A DNA stretch of 48,179 nucleotides from Chloroflexota bacterium (GTDB lineage Bacteria > Chloroflexota > Chloroflexia > Thermobaculales > Thermobaculaceae), in contig CADDYR010000003.1 in NCBI GenBank assembly GCA_902810765.1, forward strand, positions 1 to 48,179. Reading direction: 5' to 3'. Positions 16,101 to 26,563 of this stretch are shown piece by piece (positions within the stretch are counted from its first letter, which is position 1; each line of letters starts with the position of its first letter). Made by a program: the position numbers and the translations under genes. The notes under the pieces were generated by a model. It saw nothing but the letters and a program-made list of their open reading frames with translations. It had not been told where the DNA came from and made no database searches.

Positions 16101-16724
16101 GACGTCGCAGGTCGCGACGAGCGGGATCTCCATGTCGCGGGCCAGCTCAATCAGCTTCCGGTTCGCGACCTGCTGCTCCTCGAAGGGGTGCTCCTGGATC
16201 TCGATGAAGTAGTTGTCGCGCCCGACGATGGACCTATACTTGTCCGCCAGCTCCCTCGCGCCCTTCTCGTCACCCTGGAGCAGGAGCTTCGGCACCTCTC
16301 CACCGATGCAGGCGGAGGTGATGATCAGGCCCTTCGAGTACCTCTCGAGGAGCTCGTGGTCCACGCGCGGCTTGTAGTAGTAGCCCTCCAGGTTCGCGAG
16401 GCTGACCAGCTTGAGGAGGTTCTGGTAGCCCTCGTAGTTGCGGGCGAGCACGACGAGGTGCGCGTAGTCGGCGTCCGTCCTGCCGGACTTGTCGAACCTG
16501 GACCGGGGCGCCACGTACAGCTCACAGCCGACGATCGGCTTGATGCCCTCCGCTCGCGCGGTCGTGTACAGCTCGAGCGCGCCGTACATCGCTCCGTGGT
16601 CGGTGAGCGCGAGGGCGCTCATCCCGTGGCTCTTCGCCAGGCTCACGTAGTCCTTGATCTTCCCCATCCCGTCGAGCAGCGAGTAATCGGAATGGAGGTG
16701 CAGGTGCACGAACTCCGCTGGCAA
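13158..16724 (-). CDS. dnaE: DNA polymerase III alpha subunit
   Basis: Catalytic subunit of the replicative DNA polymerase, 1188 residues, normal for the DnaE1 type. The N-terminal PHP domain begins FVHLHLHSDYSLLDG and continues ALTDHGAMYG. The polymerase palm has PDIDMDFED with Asp397 and Asp399, and the third carboxylate Asp549 in GLLKMDFLGL. A fingers/tandem HhH region follows, and the OB fold near residue 1000 reads GMLTASRVLTTKKKDAMLVAKLED. The start is TTG 16724, with AAGGAGGG 6 bases upstream. The 151-base gap before it holds a near-palindromic CAGGGCCCTG after the HAD stop and no strong promoter. No separate exonuclease gene is nearby. Confidence 0.97.
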   Translation of the reverse strand: MPAEFVHLHLHSDYSLLDGMGKIKDYVSLAKSHGMSALALTDHGAMYGALELYTTARAEGIKPIVGCELYVAPRSRFDKSGRTDADYAHLVVLARNYEGYQNLLKLVSLANLEGYYYKPRVDHELLERYSKGLIITSACIGGEVPKLLLQGDEKGARELADKYRSIVGRDNYFIEIQEHPFEEQQVANRKLIELARDMEIPLVATCDVHYPRQEDAEIQDILLCVQTGRMVSDENRMRMASDTNYMRPPEEMARIFGEVPEALSNTLRIAEMCDLEIPMGKWILPHYEVPPGYTPSEYLRRLCEEGIGKRYERETPEVRERLEYELSVIEQKGYVAYFLIVQDFANWSRQQGIAITTRGSAAGSLVSYLLGITSADPLVYKLPFERFLNPYRPSPPDIDMDFEDSRREEVIQYVAEKYGQDKVAQIITFGTMEARAAVRDVGRVLGISYGDCDSVAKMIQPGWSIATALESSAALREWYEKDPAIHKMLDVAARLEGVTRHASTHAAGVIISREPITNYAPVQNDASGSKPLIQYDMRMAEAIGLLKMDFLGLANLSILGRAVKIIKRTRGIELDLDRLPLDDAKTYELLSSGETTGVFQLESAGMRRYVKDLKPTNIYDLAAMISLYRPGPMENIPHYIARKHGTEPVEYLVPQLEPILRDSFGVLVYQDDILLISIELAGYTWEEADKLRKAVGKKIKSELEAQRAKFVKGCQEHGGLTKDQAAALWEWMEPFARYGFNKGHAAAYALVAYQTAYLKANYPSEYMSAFLTVGMGNAEKIASGIAECRRMGIEVLPPDINHSHEGFELEPEAAQGDGPVPIRFGLAAIKNVGSGPIRAVLEAREGLPDKRFKSLDHLCRTVDTRLVNRRVLESLIKAGACDEFGKRAQLLASVEEALALGQRAQRASGAGQLSMFGGETSAEEFVPTMTLPDAEEAPREQLLAWEKEMLGVYLADHPLTAALDNGSRGEDLYLLSDLSREMLGQTVRTIGMLTASRVLTTKKKDAMLVAKLEDLTGKMDFVVFPKVYEAHRELLKDDAILEVEGKLDERGDSLQLVCESVRPYSANPEEEARDEPAPEETPAQAGDGEARDANKVFEVRIMLPTTEDVDADIERMQMLYELLSSSRYRGEDRVSIQLAVGGRSIVVQPGSLDVRMSATLEAELEALLGGRRWRMIEASSPNGRHRVA

Positions 16725-16875
16725 GTCAAACCCTCCTTCAACTCTCCGCCCTCAAGAGTAAAGGAGGGGCGGTCAGCTTGAAAGGTCCGACGAGCGCCCA
16801 CCGCGACGCCTCGCTTCCCGCTCCGCGACCCCGCAGAGGGCTGCCGGCTCTTCCGGATGGGCCACAGGGCCCTGG

Positions 16876-17562
16876 TCACCTGGTAGTGGCGACGCGCCCG
16901 CGCTCCACGAAGTCCACCAGCGCCTCGAGCGGGAGCTCCGAGAGGGAGCTCAGCCGCAGGTCGGCGCGATCCACGGAGAGGCGGCTGGTGAGCTGGTTCG
17001 GCACCACGACGCAGAACAGCCCGGCGGCCTTGGCCGCCTGGATGCCGTTCGGCGAGTCCTCGATCGCGATGGCTTCCTCGGCGCTCACGCCGAGCTCCGC
17101 GAGCGCTCTCAGGTACACCGCCGGGTCCGGCTTGCTCGGGTGGTGTGCGTCGGCGCAGGAGACGAAGTCGAAGGCATCGAGCAGGCCAAGCCGATCCAGG
17201 TGCCCTTCCACCCACTCGCGCGACGAGCTCGACGCCACAGCGAGGCCGAGCCCGAGCCGCCGGGCGTCCGCCACGTACTCGCGCACGCCGGGCAGCGCAT
17301 CCAGCAGGTGGATCGTCCCGAGCACCCGTCCGCGCTTCCGGGCGCGGAGCTCGTCCAGGTCCACCGGCTCGGGCGCGATCCTCGCGTACTCGGCGTACGG
17401 ATCGAACACGCCGTCGGATCGGCCGATCACCGCGGCCCAGCGCTCGAACTCCAGCTCGACCCCGTGCTCGGCGAACAGCTCCCGCCAGACCTCGAACTCG
17501 GGCGTCTCGGTGTCGAGGATCAGGCCGTCGAAGTCGAAGACCAGCGCGCGGACCCGCCTCAA
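16876..17562 (-). CDS. HAD-superfamily hydrolase (beta-phosphoglucomutase-like)
   Basis: A 228-residue HAD subfamily IA phosphatase or phosphomutase. Motif I is VFDFDGLILDTE with nucleophile Asp10 and acid/base Asp12; motif II lies around LAVASSSS; the Lys/motif III region includes SKPDPAVYL; motif IV is AIEDSPNGIQAAKAAG. The cap domain after LDTETPEFEVW is helical, as in beta-phosphoglucomutase and sugar phosphatases. The substrate is not predictable. Start is TTG 17562, which overlaps the stop of the ABC gene as TTGA; GGAGGG lies just upstream inside that gene. It is therefore translationally coupled to the ABC ATPase. Confidence 0.88.
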   Translation of the reverse strand: MRRVRALVFDFDGLILDTETPEFEVWRELFAEHGVELEFERWAAVIGRSDGVFDPYAEYARIAPEPVDLDELRARKRGRVLGTIHLLDALPGVREYVADARRLGLGLAVASSSSREWVEGHLDRLGLLDAFDFVSCADAHHPSKPDPAVYLRALAELGVSAEEAIAIEDSPNGIQAAKAAGLFCVVVPNQLTSRLSVDRADLRLSSLSELPLEALVDFVERGRVATTR

Positions 17563-19085
17563 CCCTTCGCCCTCCTCACATCGGCAGCTTCGGGCTCCGG
17601 GGCGTGGCGCTTGTGCTCCCGCGCGACCACCGAGCCGTCCCGCAGCACCAGCCTGTGCGAGATGATCGGCATAGCGTCCGTCTCGTGATGGCTCACGAGC
17701 ACGACCGTCGCGCCCTCCAGCGCCGCTCTCTGGATGTGGTCGGTAAACTCGCGCCGGGATGTAGCATCGAGGCCGTCGAAGGGCTCGCCCAGGAGCAGCA
17801 GCCTCGGACGGTGGACCAGCGCACGAGCGAGCAGTGCCCTCCGCTTCTGACCGTAGGACAGGCGCTCGAACGGCCGTCCGGCGAGATCGCTCAGCCCGAG
17901 CTCTGAGATCACCACATCAACCCTGTCCCACCGCTCGGGCGACACCTGTCCCACGAGCCCCACGCTCGACTCGAAGCCCGAGGCGACGACCTCGCGCACA
18001 GTGATGGCGCGCCGGTACCTGTCCTGAAGCTCCGCAGCGACGTACCCTATCTGCCGCCTGGCCTCCCAGATGCTCGAGCGCTCGCCGAGTCCGAACCTTC
18101 GGACCTCGCCCCCGTACACCGGATGCAGGTCGCCGAGGATCAATCGTAGGAGGGAGCTCTTGCCCGCACCGTTCGGGCCCACGACCATCCAGTGCTCCCC
18201 CGCGCACACCTCCCAGTTCACGTCGCGCAGCGCGCGCCCGCCTTCCAGCGAGATGTCGGCCCGCACGATCCGGATCAGAGGCTCTCTTCCATCGCGGTGC
18301 ATCGGCTTCGACGTTGGAAGGCTACTGATCGGGTGCGGAGAAGCTCCCTCGATCGCGCCGAGGGACCGAGCGACCCCGGTGGGGAGATCCTCCCGCCGGC
18401 CCTGCCAGGCCACCCTGCCTCGAGCGAGGCACAGCACGTGCGTGAGGCAGCCGGGCAGCTCCTCGGGCCTGTGGGAGGTAAGCACGAGCTGCGCCCCGGC
18501 GAGCGCGGCCCGTTCGAGCATCCCGAGCACGTCGCCGCGGGAGCGGACGTCCAGCCCCGCGCACACCTCGTCGAGCGCGAGCACCCGCGGCTGGCCCACC
18601 AGCGCCCGTGCGATCAGCACTTTGCGCAGCTCTCCCTGCGACATCTGCCGCACCGCTCTGCGGGCCAGATTACCGATGCCGAGCTGTTCTATGAGTGCGT
18701 CGGCCCGCCGCTCCTGCTCGGGCGTCGGGGGCTGGTTCAACAGATCCGAATCGAAGAAGCCCGTGAGGACGACATCCCGACCGGTCAGCCGCCACTCGTA
18801 CCATGAGTATCGCGCCTGCCGCTCCGCCGAGACGATAGCCGTGCGTCTGCGGCCGTCGACCGGGCTCGTGCTCTCCTCCCCGTCGAAGCGGTAGGCGCGC
18901 TGCTCGCGACCGCCGTCCGGCCAGAGGTGGCCGCACACCACCTGGAGGAGCGTGCTCTTCCCCGCGCCGTTGGCCCCCAGCACCGCCCAGTGCTCGCCGT
19001 GGCGAAGGGACCAGCTCACGCCCTCGAGCGCCCGATGGCCCCTGAGAGTTACGTCGACGTTCCGAAGCTCGATGAGAGCGCGCAA
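17559..19085 (-). CDS. Tandem ABC ATPase, ModF-like
   Basis: A 508-residue soluble protein with two ABC ATPase domains and no membrane segment. The first half has Walker A GANGAGKST and the signature-like MSQGELRKVLIARAL followed by LALDEVCAGLD. The second half has GPNGAGKSS and LSYGQKRRALLARAL followed by LLLGEPFDGLD, and an H-loop VLVSHHETD. The domain order and 500-residue length match the ModF/PhrA type rather than the EF-3-like ABC-F type, which carries a charged linker. No permease or binding protein is adjacent. The substrate is unknown. TTG 19085 has GGGAGGA upstream, and CATAAT (plus 19117-19122) is a possible -10. Confidence 0.85.
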   Translation of the reverse strand: MRALIELRNVDVTLRGHRALEGVSWSLRHGEHWAVLGANGAGKSTLLQVVCGHLWPDGGREQRAYRFDGEESTSPVDGRRRTAIVSAERQARYSWYEWRLTGRDVVLTGFFDSDLLNQPPTPEQERRADALIEQLGIGNLARRAVRQMSQGELRKVLIARALVGQPRVLALDEVCAGLDVRSRGDVLGMLERAALAGAQLVLTSHRPEELPGCLTHVLCLARGRVAWQGRREDLPTGVARSLGAIEGASPHPISSLPTSKPMHRDGREPLIRIVRADISLEGGRALRDVNWEVCAGEHWMVVGPNGAGKSSLLRLILGDLHPVYGGEVRRFGLGERSSIWEARRQIGYVAAELQDRYRRAITVREVVASGFESSVGLVGQVSPERWDRVDVVISELGLSDLAGRPFERLSYGQKRRALLARALVHRPRLLLLGEPFDGLDATSRREFTDHIQRAALEGATVVLVSHHETDAMPIISHRLVLRDGSVVAREHKRHAPEPEAADVRRAKG

Positions 19086-19202
19086 GCATCATCCTCCCCT
19101 CACGTGCGCCCCCACCATTATGCCGGATACGGTGTTACCCGGAGGTTCCAGGTGCCCTCGGCAGGCTGATGGTCGAGACCTCGACGCCGGTCGCATCCCG
19201 AC

Positions 19203-19269
19203 CTGAAACTGAGCGAGCCATTTTGATAATATACGCGCGGTCCCGGAACTGCCGACGTCACCCGGGGCC
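19203..19269 (+). promoter_or_regulatory. Promoter and 5' hairpin of the glucan operon
   Basis: GATAAT at 19225-19230 has a CTGAAA at 19203-19208 with 16-base spacing, a good plus-strand promoter. About 9 bases downstream the transcript would fold GGTCCCGG (19239-19246) with CCGGGGCC (19262-19269), an 8-bp stem with one G-U pair. The leader to glgE ATG 19306 is about 70 bases. A hairpin at the extreme 5' end commonly protects mRNA from decay. The rest of the 220-base gap from 19086 shows no gene. Confidence 0.5.
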
Positions 19270-19305
19270 GTCGTGGTGAGGCAGTAGCACGAAGAGCTTT
19301 GGGGT

Positions 19306-21267
19306 ATGACGAAGAAGATATCGAGCTTGCCCAGGATCTACATCACCGAGGTCCGGCCACAGATCAGCTGCGGGCGGATGCCCATCAAGCGCATCGTGGG
19401 CGACCGCCTCCGCGTGACCGCGGACATCGTCAAGGACGGGCACGATGTGCTCGCCGCGGAGGTGCTCTACAGGACCCCCGCCGACGAGGAATGGCGCACC
19501 GTGCCGATGAGCTACTCCTACGACGATGACGAGTGGTCCGCCGAGGTGCCCCTCGATGTGGTTGGCACGACCGGGTACACGGTCGCCGTCTGGACCGACG
19601 CGTACCGAAGCTGGATGCAGGAGCTCGAGCGGAAGGTGGCCGTGGGACGGGACGTCGCCTCCGAGCTCCTCGAGGGCATACAGATCGTCGAGGACGTGGC
19701 CTCCTACTCTGAGCCCGGGATAGCCGAGGCGCTGCGTAACTACGCCGACAGGATACGCAGCGCGGGCTCACAGCAGGATCAGGTCCGGGTCGCCCTCGAC
19801 CCCGAGCTCGCCCGCCTGGTCTCCATCTACCGCCGGCCGGACGACCTCACGACGTACGAACGCACGCTCGAGGTGGTCGTGGACCGGGAGCGGGCACGAT
19901 TCGGCGCGTGGTACGAGATGTTTCCGCGCTCGTACGGCGAGAGGCCCGGCGACCACGGCACCTTCCGCGAGGCGGAGAGGCGCCTGCCCGCCATCCGGGA
20001 GATGGGCTTCGACGTGGTGTACCTGCCCCCAATCCACCCGATCGGGGTGACGAACCGCAAGGGGAGGAACAACGCGCTCGTCGCGCAGCCCGGCGATCCC
20101 GGCAGCCCCTGGGCCATCGGCAACGAGGCCGGAGGGCACGACGCCGTGAACCCCGAGCTCGGCACGATCGAGGACTTCGACCACTTCGTCCAGGCCGCGC
20201 GCTCTGTAGGACTCGAGGTCGCGCTCGACTTCGCGATCCAGACCTCGCCCGACCACCCCTACACGCGCGAGCACCCGGAGTGGTTCCGTCACAGGCCCGA
20301 CGGCACGATCAAGTACGCCGAGAACCCGCCGAAGAAGTACGAGGACATCGTCGCGATCGACATGTGGTGCGAGGGGCACGAGGCGCTGTGGGAGGAGCTC
20401 AGGCGGGTGCTGCTCCACTGGATCGAGCACGGGGTGCGCATCTTCCGGGTGGACAACCCCCACACCAAGCCGATCGCGTTCTGGGAGTGGCTCATCTCCG
20501 AGGTCCGGCGGGAGCACCCGGACGTGATCTTCCTCTCCGAGGCGTTCACGAGGCCGAAGAGGCTGCAGCTGCTCGCGAAGATCGGGTTCACCCAGTCCTA
20601 CACGTACTTCACCTGGCGCAACAGCCGCGGGGAGATCGAGCAGTACATGACCGAGCTCACGCGCACCGAGCAGGCGGAGTACCTCCGGCCCAACTTCTTC
20701 GCGAACACACCGGACATCCTGACCGAGTACCTCCAGACCGGGGGCAGGCCGGCGTTCAAGGTCAGGCTCGCGCTCGCCGCGACCCTCTCCCCGTCCTACG
20801 GCATCTACAGTGGCTTCGAGCTGATCGAGAACACTCCCCTCCACCCGGGCAGCGAGGAGTACCTGGACTCCGAGAAGTACCAGATCAAGGTGCGCGACTG
20901 GAACGTCCCCGGCAACATCTCCGGCTACATCGCAAGGGTGAACGAGATACGCAGGGAGAACCGGGCGCTGCAGCTGCTCACCAACCTGACCTTCCACTAC
21001 CCCGACAACCCGAACCTGATCGGATATAGCAAGGTCAGCGAGGACGGCAGCAACAGGATACTCGTCGTAGCGAACCTCGACCCGTTCTCCTGGCACGAGG
21101 CGACCGTGTACCTCGACGGCGACGCGCTAGGCATCGGCCCCAGCAGCAGCTACGTGGTGCACGACCTCCTCACGGGCGCGAGCTACCAGTGGTACGGCAC
21201 CGCCAACTACGTGAAGCTCGATCCAGCCATCGAGCCGGTACACATCTTCAGGATCGAGAGCGCATGA
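19306..21267 (+). CDS. glgE: Alpha-1,4-glucan:maltose-1-phosphate maltosyltransferase
   Basis: GH13_3 enzyme that extends alpha-1,4-glucans with maltosyl units from alpha-maltose 1-phosphate. The 653 residues match the family (about 660). After an N-terminal beta-domain that begins around [16 protein letters not shown], the catalytic barrel starts at [12 protein letters not shown]. It shows YLPPIHPIG, the nucleophile Asp about 383 in [10 protein letters not shown], and the general acid Glu about 412 in FLSEAFTRP. The long insert [10 protein letters not shown] is typical of GlgE and not of amylases. The Shine-Dalgarno sequence is poor (TTGGGGT just before ATG 19306). First gene of the six-gene operon; it overlaps treS by ATGA. 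Confidence 0.96.
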   Translation: MTKKISSLPRIYITEVRPQISCGRMPIKRIVGDRLRVTADIVKDGHDVLAAEVLYRTPADEEWRTVPMSYSYDDDEWSAEVPLDVVGTTGYTVAVWTDAYRSWMQELERKVAVGRDVASELLEGIQIVEDVASYSEPGIAEALRNYADRIRSAGSQQDQVRVALDPELARLVSIYRRPDDLTTYERTLEVVVDRERARFGAWYEMFPRSYGERPGDHGTFREAERRLPAIREMGFDVVYLPPIHPIGVTNRKGRNNALVAQPGDPGSPWAIGNEAGGHDAVNPELGTIEDFDHFVQAARSVGLEVALDFAIQTSPDHPYTREHPEWFRHRPDGTIKYAENPPKKYEDIVAIDMWCEGHEALWEELRRVLLHWIEHGVRIFRVDNPHTKPIAFWEWLISEVRREHPDVIFLSEAFTRPKRLQLLAKIGFTQSYTYFTWRNSRGEIEQYMTELTRTEQAEYLRPNFFANTPDILTEYLQTGGRPAFKVRLALAATLSPSYGIYSGFELIENTPLHPGSEEYLDSEKYQIKVRDWNVPGNISGYIARVNEIRRENRALQLLTNLTFHYPDNPNLIGYSKVSEDGSNRILVVANLDPFSWHEATVYLDGDALGIGPSSSYVVHDLLTGASYQWYGTANYVKLDPAIEPVHIFRIESA

Positions 21268-22910
21268 TAGACAACGCTCAATACCCTGACTGGTACAAGG
21301 ACGCGATCATCTACGAGGTGAGCGTCCGATCCTTCTTCGACTCGAACGACGACGGCAGCGGTGACATCCCCGGGCTCACTATGAAGCTCGACTACATCCA
21401 GAAGCTCGGGGTGGACGCCATCTGGCTCCTGCCCTTCTACGCCTCCCCCCTGCGCGACGGTGGCTACGACATCTCCGACTTCAGGTCGCTCCATCCCGAC
21501 TACGGCACCATAGACGACTTCAGGTGTTTCCTCGAGGAGGCGCACAGGCGGGGGCTCAGGGTGATCACCGAGCTCGTGCTGAACCACACCTCGGATCAGC
21601 ACCAGTGGTTCAAGGAGGCGCGCAGCGACCCCCACTCCCCCTACCGGGACTACTACGTCTGGAGCGACACGGACCAGAAGTACAGGGACGCCAGGATCAT
21701 CTTCACCGACACCGAGCGGTCCAACTGGACCTGGGATCATGAGGCCGGGGCCTACTACTGGCACCGGTTCTTCAGCCATCAGCCGGACCTGAACTACGAC
21801 AACCCCAGGATCCGTCAGGAGATCCTCGACGTCGTGGCCTACTGGCTGGACATGGGAGTGGACGGGCTGAGGCTGGACGCGGTGCCCTACCTGTACGAGC
21901 GCGAGGGCACGAACTGCGAGAACCTGCCCGAGACCCACACCTTCCTCAAGGAGCTGCGCAGGTTCGTGGACGAGCGCTGGCCGGGCACTATGCTGCTCGC
22001 CGAGGCGAACCAGTGGCCGAACGACGTCCGCCCGTACTTCGGGGACGGCGACGAGTGTCACATGGCGTTCCACTTCCCGGTCATGCCCAGGATGTTCATG
22101 GCCCTCAGGCGCGAGGACCGCTACCCGATCACCGACATCCTCCGCCAGACTCCCGACATCCCAGAGAACTGCCAGTGGTGCCTGTTCCTGAGGAACCACG
22201 ACGAGCTCACGCTCGAGATGGTCACGAACGACGAGCGGGACTACCTGTACTACGAGTACGCGAAGGATCCCCGCATGCGCCTGAACCTGGGCATCCGCAG
22301 GAGGCTCGGGCCCCTGCTCGACAACAGCCACCAGCGCATGCGGCTGATGTACCTGCTGCTGTTCAGCCTGCCCGGCTCGCCCGTCATCTACTATGGCGAC
22401 GAGATAGGCATGGGCGACAACATCTACCTCGGCGACCGCGACGGCGTGCGCACCCCCATGCAGTGGAACGGTGACCGCAACGCCGGGTTCTCGCGCGCCG
22501 ACCCGCAGAAGCTCTTCCTGCCCATCGTGCGCGACCCGGTGTACGGCTACGAGGGCATCAACGTCGAGGCTCAGGAGCGGATGCCGACCTCGTTCCTCGA
22601 GTGGCTCAAGCGGGTCATACGCATCCGCCAAAAGTACCCCGTGTTCGGCAGGGGCTCGATACGCTTCCTGCACCCCACGAACCGGCGGGTGCTCGCGTTC
22701 ATACGAGAGCACGAGAGCACCCGTATACTGGTAGCATGTAATCTCTCGCGCTTCTCGCAGGCGGCGGAGCTGGACCTGCACGAGTTCGAGGGGAGCTACC
22801 CGGTGGAGCTGTTCGGGCGCGTCAGGTTCCCGCGGATCGGGGAGCTGCCGTACCTGCTGACGTTCGGTCCGCACATATTCTACTGGTTCGAGCTGATTCC
22901 CGAGGAGTGA
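21264..22910 (+). CDS. treS: Trehalose synthase (maltose alpha-D-glucosyltransferase)
   Basis: GH13_16 enzyme interconverting trehalose and maltose. The 548-residue protein begins with the family start [28 protein letters not shown]. It has the nucleophile in [13 protein letters not shown], the acid in LLAEANQWP and the transition-state motif [12 protein letters not shown]. The segment [11 protein letters not shown] is characteristic of TreS. No C-terminal maltokinase fusion is present, because the kinase is the separate next gene. ATG 21264 overlaps the glgE stop. In this operon TreS supplies maltose from trehalose for Mak. Confidence 0.96.
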   Translation: MIDNAQYPDWYKDAIIYEVSVRSFFDSNDDGSGDIPGLTMKLDYIQKLGVDAIWLLPFYASPLRDGGYDISDFRSLHPDYGTIDDFRCFLEEAHRRGLRVITELVLNHTSDQHQWFKEARSDPHSPYRDYYVWSDTDQKYRDARIIFTDTERSNWTWDHEAGAYYWHRFFSHQPDLNYDNPRIRQEILDVVAYWLDMGVDGLRLDAVPYLYEREGTNCENLPETHTFLKELRRFVDERWPGTMLLAEANQWPNDVRPYFGDGDECHMAFHFPVMPRMFMALRREDRYPITDILRQTPDIPENCQWCLFLRNHDELTLEMVTNDERDYLYYEYAKDPRMRLNLGIRRRLGPLLDNSHQRMRLMYLLLFSLPGSPVIYYGDEIGMGDNIYLGDRDGVRTPMQWNGDRNAGFSRADPQKLFLPIVRDPVYGYEGINVEAQERMPTSFLEWLKRVIRIRQKYPVFGRGSIRFLHPTNRRVLAFIREHESTRILVACNLSRFSQAAELDLHEFEGSYPVELFGRVRFPRIGELPYLLTFGPHIFYWFELIPEE

Positions 22911-22916
22911 GCGAAC

Positions 22917-24376
22917 GTGACTCCGACGTTGTACGTCAGCGCTCGGTATGAGCGACTGGAGGACGCCCTGCACGACGCGCAGGAGCGCGGCGCGCTGGAG
23001 TTCCAGCTCCCGCGCCAGCTGCAGGCGCAGCGATGGTTCGGGGGGCAGGCCCGCGCCCTGCAGTCAGCGCGGCTCGAGCGCTGGACGGCCATCGAGACCG
23101 AGGGCGGACCCGTGATGCTGTGTGTGGTCGTGGTGACCGACGACACGGGGCTGGAGACCGAGCACCTGCTCCTGCTCGCGACGGCCGAGGCGTCCGGAGA
23201 CCAGAGGGCGGTGGTGGACGCCTCGGGCCTCGGGCCCGCGCGCCGGGCGCTGCTCGGCCTCGCGCTCTCGGACGGCCGGAGCGAGGGCTACAGGCTCGAG
23301 CTCGTCTGCGAGCGGGTGGCCGAGGGCGTGGAGGTCCCCGCGAGCGACGGGCGGCTCGCGGGGGTCGAGCAGAGCAACACCTCGATCATCTACGACGACA
23401 GGTACATCCTGAAGCTGTACCGGCGCCTCGAGCGGGGACACAACCCAGAGGTCGAGATCGTGCGCTACCTCACCACCGAGGCGGACCTCGACGTCACGCC
23501 ACGGCTGGTGGCTATCGGCCGGCTGGAGTCGGCGGACGGCTATCGCACCGACGCGCTGATGGTGCAGGAGTACGTGCCGAACGAGGGCGACGGCTTCGCG
23601 TGGGCAGTGGGTGCGGCCCGGGAGGCCATCTCCGGAGCGGAGAGGATGGGGGATTGGCTCGAGCGGGAGGGCACCACGCTGAGGCTCGCGGAGGCGCTCG
23701 GCAAGGTCACAGCGCGCATGCACGCGGCGCTCGCGCGAGCCGAGTCCGAGGACATGCGTCCCGAGCCGGCCGGCCGGGAGGACCTCGAGGGGTGGGCATC
23801 GGGCCTCCGCGAAGAGGCGCAGGAGACCGCGCAGCTGCTTAGGCGGACATCGCTCGACGACCCGGGCGTACTGGACGCGGTCGAGCGCGCCTCGGCGCTG
23901 CCGACCCCCTCGCTCGACCGCCTCGGCCTCAAGGTACGGGTGCACGGCGACTACCATCTCGGCCAGGTGCTCAAGAGCGGGGACAGGTTCTACGTGATAG
24001 ATTTCGAGGGGGAGCCGGCGCGCTCGCTCGCGGAACGGCACGTGCGGCAGCATCCCCTCGTGGATGTGGCGGGGATGGCCCGATCCTGGGCGTACGCGGC
24101 GCACACATCGGCGGTCGAGGCGGGCGACGATCGCTCGGAGCTCGCCGGGCAGTGGGAGGCAGCCGTGCGCCGGAGGTTCCTTGATGCCTACTTTCGGGAG
24201 GCGTCGGCATCGAACGTCGGGCTGCTCCCACCGGAGGGCGAAGCGAGGGACGCGCTGCTGTCGCTGTTCGAGCTGCGCAAGGCGCTGTACGAGATACGCT
24301 ACGAGCTCAACAACAGGCCGAGCTGGGTCGCCATCCCGGCTTCGGCCGTCAGACATCTTGTGGAGGCGCTCCAGAC

Positions 24377-24380
<4 letters not shown>
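22917..24380 (+). CDS. mak: Maltokinase (Mak/Pep2)
   Basis: Kinase making alpha-maltose 1-phosphate from maltose and ATP, feeding GlgE. The 487-residue length is in the usual range. The N-terminal cap typical of maltokinases is seen in [18 protein letters not shown]. The kinase fold follows: the lysine strand YILKLYRR, the hinge [14 protein letters not shown], the catalytic loop [11 protein letters not shown] (His343, Asp345) and the metal-binding [14 protein letters not shown] (Asp362). The tail [19 protein letters not shown] matches family ends. GTG 22917 has GAGGAG at 9 bases, inside the treS end. It overlaps glgX by TTGA. Confidence 0.95.

Positions 24381-26559
<2,179 letters not shown>

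Positions 26560-26563
<4 letters not shown>

Noticed and set aside
13632-16781. Reading frame of over 1000 codons on the plus strand opposite dnaE
   Set aside because: Its product is Arg/Leu/His/Val-rich and follows the codon structure of dnaE; long antisense frames are expected in high-GC coding DNA. dnaE itself has full family motifs.
17559-19085. ABC-F translation factor (EttA-like)
   Set aside because: No charged interdomain linker or arm of the ABC-F type; the domain layout fits ModF-like proteins better.
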